Assembly (NCBI GenBank): GCA_027922465.2
Contig: BQMF02000175.1
Coordinates: 62,001-126,000, forward strand
DNA from: Turritopsis dohrnii
Lineage: Eukaryota > Cnidaria > Hydrozoa > Anthoathecata > Oceaniidae
Direction of reading: 5' to 3'
DNA length: 64,000 bases
Part shown: positions 11,200-22,800 of the stretch, piece by piece
Layout of the letters: each line of letters starts with the position of its first letter
Position numbering within the stretch: position 1 is the stretch's first letter
Notes under the pieces: generated by a model
What the model saw: only the letters and a program-made list of their open reading frames with translations
Databases searched by the model: none
Told to the model about the DNA's origin: nothing
Translations under genes and position numbers: made by a program

Positions 11200-12571
11200 G
11201 ATAACACTCTGAAATTTGGAGAGCTGCTAAAAGAACATTTCCCGTGAACCTTCACTTGTTTTCTACCTTACCTCGAGGAGTTCCTTTGACTGGTCTCCAG
11301 ATTTGAACGTATATTTTATTTCTGACTTTTACATCCATGCTTTTATCTTTTTATATATCCCAATAACGACATGATTTTACATTTTTAGTTTGTTTATTTA
11401 AATTATTTGTTTATTTATTTGTTTATTTATTTGTTTATTATTTGTTTATTTATTTATTTTATTTTTAAGATTTTGATTGACTGAATTAAAACAGGACGAG
11501 CGTTGATAGCAGTTTTTTACTTGTAAATTTGTAAATACTTGTATATAAACTGAAGCTTTTTATCCTGTAAAAATATTCATCAATAATAATATAATAATAA
11601 TAATTGTCTTAACGAGATCCGAAGCAAAAGTTCTTCCTCGATGTTATCTGTCATGTTTCACTCGAAGAAAGAATTAAAGCCGCAGTGGAAACGTCTTCGC
11701 GCTAATACTCAATATAATTAACTCCAGAGACAAGAAAATATTAGAAATGCACTCCTTATCAGAGATTTTTCAAATTTCCCCTCGAATCAAGACGGTTGAA
11801 GAATAACATGATAAACAAAAAACTTTTTCATTACAAAACAATTTTTTTATCAAATGTTGATAATGAAGGAATGGAAATGATGGTGGTGGTAAAATTACAA
11901 AAAAAAAAAAAAAATCAATTTATTATTGTGATGAGTGACGTATCCCTTCCAAATTTTTTGTGGGATTAAACTTTGCACCAAAAGCGACTTCAAAACCAAG
12001 ACATACCATGACCGCGCATTAGCACGCCCTACTATAAACGTCATTTCACTAACATCATGCCAATATTTACAGGATATAAAAAACAACGCTGTTCTCATTA
12101 TGATATCGAGTTAATAGTTAGAGAAAATGTTCATTGGAAAAGAGCAAAACTAGAGCTTAAAAACTATGATAACAATTTTTTTATGTTTCTCTTTTCACCT
12201 TTTCTTTTTCATTACACTTTTCCGGCCAACGTCGAAAGGCAAAAATGTTACATTTCCAGCACCGAGTCGCCAAGACATGGTAGATTGTGTCGAAGAAGTA
12301 TACAATTACATTTCATACGGTAAAGACGTGGTTCGTTGATCGTTTGCCGTGTATGGTATATCAACCACATGTCAGAGGTTTGACTTTTACAACAAGTGAA
12401 TGCAGAACACAAAATCTATTTCAGGTGGAAAATGTTGATTTTAAAGAAATATTTTCAAAAAGAAATGGTGTATTTTGTTCACTGCCTTCCACCGATTCAC
12501 GTTATAATTTACGTTATAATTTTGACTGGAATCACACCAAACACCAAACCAAACTAGAAGAAAAATTTAAA
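11200..12571. other. Gene-free DNA with simple repeats and transposase-like scraps
   Basis: A TTTATTTGTTTATT-type simple repeat fills 11393-11465. Near 12262-12335 the plus strand reads PSRQDMVDCVEEVYNYISYG after a good splice acceptor (TTACATTTCCAG). This weakly resembles the stretch near the end of the DDE domain in pogo-type transposases, but no continuous gene can be built. Nothing else is supported. Confidence 0.3.
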
Positions 12572-13266
12572 GGCAGGTTCCCACTGGGCGACGAAGCGTG
12601 TCGCCCAAGGAGATGTAAATTTCGTCGCCCGAAATTCACCGCCCATATTCGCCGCTAATGTGTTCTCACCTTCCATCACTTTCAATATAGAATTTAATGT
12701 TTGTGACAGCCGTGTAACAGATACGAACGACGTAAGAAGGAAAATCCTTTTAGTTTTCTTGCCATTTATTATTTTGAAAATATAATAGGCCGTGGGCCAA
12801 TGCGCCTTAAAAGCTCTTAAAAAAAGTTTCGTACCCCAAATCTCGGGACAACGGTATCTATATATAAATTAGCGATTTTAAACATGCTGAATTCAAAAAT
12901 AAATGTTACCAAGCTGGTAACCCCGCAGTTTTCGAGAAATTGAGCATCAAAAATAGCGCAATCGTGTTTTTTCGTGTTTTATCGTGTTAAGTGCTTTCTC
13001 AAGTATTTCTTTGTAATATAATAGTTTAAAAATTTCAATCATGCATATAAACACAATATAAATACCAACATACACTAAAACACTTTCATAACGTCAAAAA
13101 CTAGGAAAAACTATGTAAATACTTAATTATCGAGTCGTATCGAGAACTTTTCGATAAATTGAAATCTCAAGCGTTCCTTATCCTATTTTTCTGTTTTTTC
13201 CTTGATGTTAATTATATTTTTATGAATATCGACTAGTAAACACAAATGATTCAGCGAGTAGCTTAA

Positions 13267-13737
13267 TTACAGGTAAAATGAGCTATCGGGAAAAGCGTAT
13301 CGTGTGTTATCGATATGCTGTTTAAAAATATAATTATTCAACTGTTTCTCAGCATCTGAGGCGTCAATGTCCGATTCAAAAAGTCGAGACCTTAAAGCTG
13401 GCATGAACACCATCATCCCAATCTTCCTCGCTTGATTCTGATTCGTCAACTTTTTCATTCTCTCGTAAATACATTTGCATATCTTTGTGCACCAGAGTTT
13501 GTTTATGAAACATTTGCAACTTCTTTGTTTTTTGCATCCACTTTCTTCCCATTCGCAGCTTATTAGTTCTTTTAGTATGTCTACAGCACAATCTGTATCC
13601 ATCCAATCTAAACTAATTTCTATCTTCCAACCATGATTTCTTGCATCAGGGGCATCAATAACAGAAGATAGACGACACTTTTTCCAATATAATAACCTTT
13701 GATAGTTTGCGCGCTTTTGTATGTTTTTGTTGTGCAT
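13267..13737 (-). pseudogene. Cysteine-rich relic ORF of the nested element, 156 aa
   Basis: A continuous frame from ATG to stop. Its middle (about residues 50-90) contains DILKELISCEWEESGCKK followed by CKCFINKLWCTKICKC. This C/K-rich spacing resembles the TSO1/tesmin-type CXC-like tails found at the end of many invertebrate transposon proteins. The upstream part of such a protein is missing, so this is probably the C-terminal part of a decayed transposon protein. Whether the short frame is still expressed cannot be told from the sequence. Confidence 0.45.
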
Positions 13738-15411
13738 CGAACGTCGGGTGGCAGTAATTCCTCTGCAAAGTTGCCTTGTTGAAAGAATGTCACTGGAGGT
13801 TCGTTACATCGTTTTTAACTGCTTCCGTACAACAAGCATATAAACTCTTCAACTGTTGAAGCATCAAAATACTCGCTATCGCCAATACAGCTGATTGCGT
13901 ATTGAAGCGATATGTTGATATTCAGGCATTGCCAGCACGTTTGTTTCCTTTTGCCGTGAAAGTAGCTAGTGTAGTGGTATCACAACCATGAAGATGCGTT
14001 AAACATTATAAGTATATGTGTATTTTCGATTGTCACTCGTCTATCCCCTTCTTCTTACGAAAAATTGATTTTTTGCACTTTACATTGTTTAATTACTGAC
14101 TTTAAAGGAACTAAATTTCGTTTTACGTGACTTTTATTTCCCGCGAAATGAAGAATTTTGGTCAACTGCGAAATTTAGTTCTCGTGAAATATTTCATTTT
14201 CAGCCGATCGCGAAATTCTTTTAAACGAAATTTTGATTCTTGAATTTGAAATTTTCAAGGAGTTGAAATTAATGAAACATTTTTTGTCCTCGTATTTTCT
14301 TCGCGTATTCTTTCTAATAATTAGTAATCTAATTAGTCAAATCGATCACAAGAGTATTTTTGATGATCCTTTCTTGCATGTCTCGTCATTAGATTTCTTG
14401 ACGTCTCAAGGATAAAAAAATGTCCGTATATCTTCTTTTTTAAACTTTTAAGTCAACTGCGAAATTAAATTCCTGTAAACTTTTCTTCATGTGGCTATCC
14501 TTTTCTTTGATTCTATATGGTACTAGGTCTTGCATCATTGCTAATAAAATTTAAATACTCTTTTCTTATGTAATGTTCTACATGGAATGGGCCACCCAGC
14601 ATTATGCCCATATTACTGTCACCAGACATTACTTGAAGCTGAGCGAAGGAATCGAACCTTAAAACCATGCAGAACTTACCTTCCAAACTTTCAACCTCTT
14701 CTAACCGACTAGAACTATCTTCAATTGGACTACATGATTGGATTGGGTATAACTATAACTTCATGAAATACTAACTCACTACTGTTTCTAACAAGTGTAA
14801 GACTTGATCAATGAAAAAGAATATGCGGAAAACTCTGTTGTTTACCTTGATCTCTCTGACTTGCAGTTGGAGAGATCTAGTTGCTCTACAGACTGAACAA
14901 TGTTTACAAACCTATTGTGCAAATGCTTTAGAAATATACTTTTCTTTAATTGACCAATTTCTCATTGATATAGAAACCTTGTGAAAGATTTTTCATACAG
15001 CAACACTTTCCCTTTATTCTCCACCCAAGGTATTTTGTAGCTGTTGTAACATAGTCTATGGTACTTTACTTCTAAGTTTGCACAGTACATCTCTATAATA
15101 AATTTTGCATTAAGATATAATGTCAGGTTTTAAAATATATACATGCTTTTTTTATAAAAACAATTTTATAAGAACTCCTGTTCTCAGATTTGGCCAAATA
15201 TAAGAACAACCGGAGGCTGAAATCATTGTTCCAAAAAGTAAAAACAGCCTGAGCCTGAATTGTCTTGCAAAATAAGAACAGTTAAGGATGCGAGTTCTCT
15301 TGCTGTAAATTCTTTTGAATTTTATTTTCACTTGTGATTGCTTCTTTTCTCATCTAAAATAAATGTTAAAAAGTATATTAATAATAGTGCAATGTTTGGT
15401 CCAATGTTTTG

Positions 15412-15508
15412 GTCCAACCTAAGCCGTGGCCCCTCCTGGAAAGCAGATGCAGTAGCAACTGAGTGAGGCTAGCCATGTAAAACAATACCAAATAAATAAA
15501 TAAATAAC
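15412..15508 (+). mobile_element. 5'-truncated SINE copy
   Basis: About 95 bases match the 3' end of the SINE at 3702-4034 with few differences, including the stretch CCTGGAAAGCAGATGCAGTA and an AAATAAATAAATAAAT tail. The tRNA-like head is absent. It sits inside the 12788-16921 element and so arrived after that element. Confidence 0.8.
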
Positions 15509-17798
15509 GCTCTTATTGGGTGACTAGCAAATGGCTACCATTTTTCATATATTTATTTTACTTCCACACTGCGTCACGAATTAATTTGAATCGTTAAAAT
15601 GGAAACAAGAACAAACTTGTAGCAAAGGTGTTCCAAAAAAATGATTTTTGTTTTACTAGAAGTTCCATAAAGAACAAACAAAGTGAGACTGAAATGTGAA
15701 ACTGTGTTCCTCAAGCCAAGAACAAAATAATAGAAATTCTGGCTGAAAAAGGTTCAAAACATAAGAACAACCAACCTCAGGCCATGTTGTACACTGATTC
15801 TTACAAAAAAGCCTGTAATACACATATTCTCAGTTGTTAATCAAATACAAAACACTTTGATTTTCATCATTTGCTTGGGCCATGTTTATTCATATAGCTA
15901 TATATATATATTATATAAGTACTTACAATTTTGTAAATAGTTTCCATGTTGCATATAGTGCATACTACTAGCAGAACATGACTGGACTCTTTCTTGGCAC
16001 CAGCAACTGGATGGGGTTTTTCATCATTGATTATGAGAATGATGCTTACATGCATATGTAAAAAACTTAAAGAATTACTTTAGTGAACAAAACAGTCAAA
16101 ACAAAAATCAAGAAGGCAAGCCTTATCAATTTTATGATTTGTTTCTTTCATTCTCCCCTTCCTTTTTTGTGCACAAATAAGTCAAATGGTTTTTTCAAAA
16201 ACCATGTGTGGTGTGAAGCCATATTTCATTTTGAGTCTCAGAGTCATACTCTATCCACTCTTTGCGGCATTCTGTTACTCGCTTTAGGGCTTTTATTGTA
16301 AATTTAAATTAAGTTCGATGAAAAATGAGCCAAACTGTAGAGTATATATTTATATAGTATATATAACCACCACGGCTCTCTCTTCTTTGTATACATCATC
16401 GTGCTATGCTTATTGATAAGACGTGTTCATAGTGCTCCTTGACTCAGTGTGTATTCGATACAATTACTTGTGATATCTGCCCTACTTTTGCACCACTTCA
16501 TAGCTGAACCTTACACCAAACAACGGTAACAGTTGTTGTTACAGAACATAAAGCAGAAGACCATTAGCTATGTCATTTGTTTACGAAAAATCTTCGCCAT
16601 TTTGCATTTCTCTGAACGAGCTAGGCTATTCCGCAGAACAATGGTGCAAGCAATTTTTTGGCAGTATGACAATGTTCGGCAAAGTAATTATGATGGTATT
16701 ACATCACCCTTGCTGTTAAAAAAGGCGGCATTGGAAGTGAACGATAAGAGAGTGAAAAAAGTAACACATTTCGTCAAAATTTAAGAAAACTGCGGGTTTT
16801 GGGCTTTGGTAACATTTAAAATCGTGATCAGCATCCTCGAAAGTACTAAAATAAATCAAGATACACTTGTCCCGAGATTTGGGGTACGAACCTAAACGTT
16901 TAGGTCTCTTGGCCCACGGCCTATAACCAGTTATGTCGAGTCATCAGCTTGCCAAGCATTGGTTACTCGGTATTTTTCTTTGTGTCCACCTTATCATAAA
17001 GACAAAGGATATTTCTGACTTTCTACAGATAGTCGTTCACCTTAAGTCAAAAACCATTTTTCCATTTTCAAAATTTTTCTCCAGTTGTGTTTTACTTTCA
17101 AACTTACTAGAAGCACGTGGAAAAAACACGATTACCGTATTTCCTCTAATAAACGCCGCCCTCTATTAAACGCCGGACTTATAGCCGAATGTTTGTAATA
17201 ACCGCCGCCCTCTGATGAACGCCGCATCCTTGAAAAAGCGGCGTTTATTAGAAAACAGGTTGAACAAGAAAGAGTTAAAAAGTTCAATAGTTTTATTTGC
17301 CTTCTATCAACAAGTTCATCCACATTTTCATGAATAATAATTGATGTGTAATTAATTGCACAGTAACATTCAAACCAAATGATAAAAGCCTGAACAGTTT
17401 TATTGATAAATGTCCCAATAAAATTTCCTGCACATTCCAATCGCATACATAGGATTCGCCTTGTTCATCTGGTGCTGCTTTATTAAAACAGGCATCGCGG
17501 AAGCAATGGATTAAGAAGACCAACGTTCTGAAAGTCCTTTTCAAATTTTCAGATCCGACGTTAGTAAAAGCTATGAAAGTTTTCATGTTGTAGAAGAGAC
17601 ACTGACAACGATATTCTTTGACAATTTTTTGTACAAGGAGAACATATCTTTTGTGTAAAACATTTTCACACAATCATTTGCAAAGCTTTTTTGGAAAAAG
17701 AAAGTATTGTTGCTTAAAGTCTGTTGTCATCTCATGCACTAAACGCCGCCCTCTAATGAACACCGCGCTCTATTAAACGCCGCATCCAAAAGTTGCTA

Positions 17799-18761
17799 CA
17801 GTAGAGTCTCCATAACTCGAACCTCTATTACTCGAATGTCTCCTTCTTTCGAACAAATTCGCTGGCACCTTGAAAATTTCCTAATAAACTCTCATAAAAA
17901 AACCTCTACAACTCGAATCTCCATAACTCGAATATTCCCTTCTTTCGAACGAATTTTCTTGTTCCTTGAAGGTTTTTATCTCCATAACTCGAATTTTCCT
18001 GCAGCGTTATGCAAAATTTAGCAAAATTTGAAAGGTTTTACTCATGTTTTGAGTCTTTATCGTTTAAATGTTTAAACATTTACGTGTGGCGCAGGCCTTA
18101 CATTATTCGAACGGATGATTCGAATGCTTGAGCCTTTCGAACGCCTATTCGAACGCCTTTTTCGAAGGTCTTTTTTCGGAGTTAAAGCCTACACAAAAAC
18201 ATGGCGTCCAAAGCAGGATCAAAACGAAAAATCAAAAATAAATCCTGCACAATCAAATACAATGCCCTCAAAGAGCTGGAAAAAGGGACTGCTCCAAAGG
18301 ATGTCGCAGCCAAATTTGAAATTCCATCGAGCACTCTTTCGACGTGGAAGAAGAACAAAGAAAAGATCTTCGCACAGTTCCACACCGGACTCTTATCAAA
18401 AAGAACGAAACCTCAAAAATTTGAAGACATCAACACAGCTGTCCACAAGTGGCTCCTCGTTATGAGGAGTGAAAACATCCCAATAAGTGGCACTATTCTA
18501 AAGAAAACAGAAAGTGATTACTGATTTCTTTTCTTAGTTGATTATGAAAAAAAACGCAAAAGTACATTATCTTTGACTTTAAACTAACCCAAAACCCCCC
18601 TATATGCAAGAATACATGATGCATTTACCGTTTTTATTCACCTGGTCCGCAAATAATAAGGGTATTTCGTAAAAACTTGTAAACCTCTACAACTCGACTG
18701 TCTCTATCTTTCGAACGATTTCCTTTTCCCCCTGGTTGTTCGAGTTATGGAGACTCTACTG
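17799..18761. mobile_element. Tigger/pogo-like element, 963 bp, internally deleted
   Basis: Perfect terminal inverted repeats (CAGTAGAGTCTCCATAACTC and beyond) are flanked on both sides by the TA target duplication (17797-17798 and 18762-18763). Subterminal repeats of the type CTCGAA and TTTCGAACGAATT occur on both sides. The only ORF (18201-18524) encodes the N-terminal DNA-binding part of a pogo-type transposase. The DDE catalytic region is gone, so the copy cannot mobilise itself. Confidence 0.9.
18201..18524 (+). CDS. Truncated pogo/Tigger transposase: CENP-B-type DNA-binding domain only, 107 aa
   Basis: Starts at ATG 18201 after the element's 5' region. Residues 1-15 are a basic run (ASKAGSKRKIKNKS). 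Residues about 16-60 form the first helix-turn-helix, with the signature LKELEKGTAPKDVAAKFEIP followed by SSTLSTWKKN. Residues about 70-105 (FEDINTAVHKWLLVMRSENI, then PISG) match the start of the second, CENP-B-type, DNA-binding domain. The frame then stops, well before any catalytic Asp, while full transposases of this type are several hundred residues long. The frame itself has no internal stop, so a short DNA-binding protein could be made. Confidence 0.75.
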   Translation: MASKAGSKRKIKNKSCTIKYNALKELEKGTAPKDVAAKFEIPSSTLSTWKKNKEKIFAQFHTGLLSKRTKPQKFEDINTAVHKWLLVMRSENIPISGTILKKTESDY

Positions 18762-19217
18762 TATTTGTAATAAACGCCACGGCGTTTACGGTATCGGAGA
18801 AATTTAAATATCCATTATCGGTAATCCTCTTTGATAGTTTCAAAAAGGTCAGAAAGTGACAGATGAGGGCGACGAGAGAGGGCGACGAAAATCAATATTT
18901 TTTGATAGATATATTTTGATACGAAGAACTCAAAGCGACGAGCTAAATCATGTTCTCACTGCGCTCATCGCCGGCAATAGGTCAAGCGATGAACTTTCGT
19001 CGCCAGCGATAGGTCAAGCGACGAACTTTCGTCGCCCAGTGGGAACTAGGCATAAAAGGGAGCTCGTATTAATATTTACAGGGTATAAATTACACCAATT
19101 TTCGAGAAAAGGTTCATTAGCGTTAACTAGAGGACGCGTCAAATTAAGGAAATGACGTTAATTTACTTTAAAGGAAGAAAAGTTTCCTTTAAATACGTAT
19201 TTTTTATTTTTTTAAGG

Positions 19218-19280
19218 AACAGCGAGCCCAGAGATACCGAGATGCTTTGCGAAATTTCGAAAGCAGAGCGAGCGTTTCAG
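19218..19280 (+). pseudogene. 63-nt inverted copy of part of the GEF gene's last exon
   Basis: These 63 bases match the minus-strand coding sequence at 21014-20952 with a single difference. They encode [19 protein letters not shown] on the plus strand, opposite to the gene. The copy sits 0.6 kb beyond the GEF stop codon. It is bordered by an acceptor-like TTTTTTTAAG and a donor-like CAG|GTAGCT, although the original lies within a long exon. Similarity fades on both sides. Confidence 0.8.
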
Positions 19281-19753
19281 GTAGCTCCTAGTGTTAGAAA
19301 TCATAATGGAATAACATTACCAGAGAAAATCTATAGGAAACATTTTTTATGAAAAGCAATAATTTACAAAAGAAAAAAGTTATTTAGGATAATTTACAAA
19401 TTCAGTTCAGTATTATCCGTGAAAAAACGGCAATAAAAAGACAACTTCAACGCGGCTGGCACATAAAACCAAAATAACAAAAAAATATGACATTGGGACG
19501 TCTCTAATGCTACTTCGGCACGACTTGGACACTACATTGGCTATAGTAGGTTTGCGGAAGAATTAACATACAAAAATCTTTTTTAATGATTGATAAAGTA
19601 ACCACGTTCCCGATATAAAAGATACCAAAGTACGTAAAAATAGATTTTTCATAAAAAAATATTTTCAAAAACATTAAATTCAATAAAGTGAATAGTTTGA
19701 GATAAACCTGATCTCATGAGAACAGAAAACGAAGGAAAATGAGATTAAGCGAA

Positions 19754-19759
19754 TTTATT
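19754..19759 (-). terminator. Poly(A) signal of the PLEKHG-like gene
   Basis: AATAAA on the minus strand, 108 bases past the TAG stop at 19867. It is the first canonical signal after the stop codon and sets a short 3' UTR. Confidence 0.7.
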
Positions 19760-19866
19760 GAAGAGGAATCCTCAACGTTTTGAAGGGGAATCACCGACGT
19801 TTCGAAGGAAAAAATCATTTTTTTAAAGAATATACAACTGTATCTTATAAAGGGGGATCAATGGTG

Positions 19867-22800
19867 CTAAAAATGATCAAAAACATAATTAGCTTGTCCG
19901 TATCGTTTTATCATCGATCGGACTGTGCCACGAAGGATATGATCAACGTTAGTAGAAGATGATGGAGATACGCGTCCATCATTATCCAGTGAAGTCGAAG
20001 ACGAATCATTCTCTTCCGATTCGGAATCACTACCGACAAGTAGAAGATTCGGTCGACTTCGGGAGACTTGACTTGATTTCGACAAGTTTGTGAAATAATC
20101 TTTTATCCGACTGTTCACGTGGTTCTGCTGTATACAACGGATTGACGGAGAACGCAAAATGCTGTTGTGATTGTCGTCAGTTTCTTTTTTGACCGCCTCC
20201 AACTGAACATTTCGTAGGTTATTCGGAGACCGTCTCGGCAACGACGTGCTCCGATGGGTAGCCGACGAATGTGTCGGCCTCTCATCGTCGCTCATATCCC
20301 GATCTTTATTAAGATCTTTTTTCCTTGGCCTCGGTAAAGATAAATATTTCGTTGGTGCGACGTTTTCTTTCGTAGAGTTCCTGTTAAATTTGACGTCATC
20401 CGATCGTCCGCGAGCCGCTCGTCGTATTTCTCGTTGATGTGACGAGCTATCCGACAGTGCACGGGTGTTCAGTCGTACACTCAGATATTCTGACGGCAGT
20501 TCTTCATGAATAGTGCTCTCAGCTGGCAGGCTGTGTCTATTTTGTGGTGGCACAGACGAGCTTCGCGAAGCATTCTTACTTTTAGCTTCTACCCATCGAC
20601 TACTTTTCGGTTTAGTCCGTTCAAGTGGCCGAGTTATTCGTTTGGCTTCCAACGATACACTTTTCGTTAAATATTTCTCTCTCTCGCAGTCTCTCTTCGT
20701 ATTCGGGTCTTCACTCATTTGCCGAGTAGGTCGTTTTATAGCATTAGCACGTCGAGGATTGGGGAGAGAGTTGGCTTTTTCGTGACGTCGATCAACCGCA
20801 CTTTCGCTTTCGTTTTTGCCGATATCATTTTGTAGATCACGACTTTCTTGTTCAGGGCGGTTGTTGTTATGTTCAGGGCGGTTGTTGTTATGTTCAGGGC
20901 GGTTGTTGTTATGTTCAGGGCAGTTGGTGTCATACTCAGGGGTGGGGCTATCTGAAACGCTCGCTCTGCTTTCGAAATTTTGCAAAGCATCTCGGTATCT
21001 CTGGGCTCGCTGTTTCATAATTTCGATATCTTTGATTGTTTTATGGTCGCCAACGCTACTATCCGACGCCGAAGTTAAACTTTCCGTCAAAGAAGTTCTA
21101 AGCAATGATTCTTTCGTATTGATTCGTGGAGAAGAAATTTCTGTAGGTTTTTCGGGATTGTAATTTTCGGAAAAACTTCGTATTACGGAAACGGACCAAC
21201 TTCCATTACTGTCTTCGGAACTTCTGCGTTCATCATTTTCGTAATCTCGGGAAGATTTGAAACGGCGGCGATGCGTCGAATAAACTGGCGAGAGTCCATT
21301 ATTAACAGTACTTATCGAGTCCAGCGTCTCGATCATTTCGTTCATTGAACGCGGTTCACGTCGTCGCCAAGAATTCCGTTGTTTTTCGGCGTCGATAAGT
21401 TTTTTGTATTCCTTTATTCTGTCGGCGACACGTTTCACTTCGACATTGACTTTTCTTGTTGACGACGGCGAACTTCGTTCTTCGTTAGCTACGACATTCA
21501 AGCGAGCATCAACCAAAGCGGCCCTTTTATTAGAGTTCATATCGGGAGTAGTGGTTTCACTGCTGTCCGAGACACTCTCGTTACTTTTATTGGCGTCACT
21601 AGATAAACTATCCGCTATACTGTTTATGTCAGCATTAACTTCATCAAACACTTGATCTACGTCAGCCGACCATCGATTGCTTTCTTCCGAATCAACGACA
21701 GTATTACGAGTCTCTAAATTATCGGTACTGAAATCTTTGACGTCAATTTTAACGTTCTCATTATACACCGAAAGTTCGCTCCTTGACCGTCCGATTCGCA
21801 TCGACGATACATGTACCTTGGGCGCACTCATTTCGCCCGTACTTCGACGATTAGTGGCTTTAATTGCACCGTCCGCCCTTCCTGTCAAAATGTCCATGTT
21901 TCTCGTAATATCCATTTCATTGGAGACAACCGTACGCGGACTGTCATCATATGCTTGAAAGGAACTGTTAAACGCATTGCTAACTTTCCGTACCATGTTT
22001 TTGATTGATGCTGATGACAGTTCATCGTCGTTTAATATGGACAATCTCTTTTCAAGCAACTCCATTGGGTCAGTGTCGCTCAGTTTGCTCCATCTCTTCA
22101 TATCGTCGTTCTTAACGCTTTTATTTGTGGTTGGCACGTTCAAACTCATTGATTTTGATATAGACCTTGCCTTAAATTCATTTCGACTTTCCGACACAAC
22201 ATCTCTGCAACTTTCATCTGTTATCTCGTTGTACAGTTGACTGTTCCTGTTCAAAGCATTCTCGGCACCGTTTGATTCGTCGTGTAGTTTCATAGATGTC
22301 GGTGTGGTGGTGTCGTTTTTGTCGAAATTATGGTTAATGATTTCTTGCAGAATGTTTCTTTCTATCGCTTCCTGGAGAACAAAATTAAAAATGCTACGTC
22401 AGAGGAAGGACTTGAATGGGGAAATAAATAAACAAATAAACAAATAAATGAATACATATTTCAAAACACAAACTCTCCACAATCTTGACGTCTATTATCG
22501 AGAATCGAGTAATCCTTCAAAATTTATTTTCAGTAAACAACACAGTGTGTAAAATCTTCAAAAAGTCAATGCGACGAAGAGCATTTTTTATTGAATAGTG
22601 TGTACATTTCTTTATGTACTCCTTTGCACAGATTTTTCAACAAATTTGCCCACTGCGAACAACCGTTTTTTAAAAAGCTTCTTGTATCCTAGGTTAAACG
22701 TACAACGCAATCTAGTCGCCAATCTCCATAAACGAACCACATTGAGATTTCGTCAGAAATCACTCACTTGATTTTCCGTGGAGTCTTGGGTCCGCAGACT

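Larger units (their letters stand above)
12788..16921. mobile_element. 4.1-kb TA-flanked DNA element with ~65-bp imperfect terminal inverted repeats
   Basis: The left end reads GGCCGTGGGCCAA and then TTCGTACCCCAAATCTCGGG; the right end is the inverted form. Each end is next to TA (12786-12787 and 16922-16923). Inside are a cysteine-rich relic ORF on the minus strand (13267-13737), clusters of GCGAAATT-type repeats near 14120-14250, and a truncated SINE at 15412-15508. No intact transposase is visible. Confidence 0.65.
17135..18791. mobile_element. TA-flanked element split by a Tigger-like insertion
   Basis: The left end starts CCGTATTTCCTCTAATAAAC after a TA (17133-17134). The right end finishes GGCGTTTACGG before a TA (18792-18793). 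Subterminal AACGCCGCCCTCTATTAAAC-type repeats occur at 17150-17235 and 17740-17785. The inverted repeats match only in part because the right end is shortened. A long minus-strand frame at 17293-17673 may be coding debris but resembles nothing I recognise. The Tigger-like element at 17799-18761 has inserted near its right end. Confidence 0.5.
12574..19049. mobile_element. Outermost DNA element of a nested stack
   Basis: The left end carries GTTCCCACTGGGCGACGAA (from about 12577) and the right end its complement (TTCGTCGCCCAGTGGGAAC, ending about 19045). Direct repeats (AATAGGTCAAGCGAYGAACTTTCGTCGCC-like) sit inside the right end. At least two other elements have inserted between these ends, accounting for most of the 6.5 kb. 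I did not find target-site duplications or a transposase belonging to this outer element, so its superfamily is unknown. Confidence 0.55.

Noticed and set aside
12572..12658. End of the ORF at 12287-12658 as a protein gene
   Set aside because: Its last part is the GC-rich terminal repeat of the outer transposon, and the rest has no coding signature.
20246..22240. Plus-strand ORFs opposite the GEF's last exon
   Set aside because: They mirror the codon pattern of the long minus-strand coding exon and have no family resemblance.
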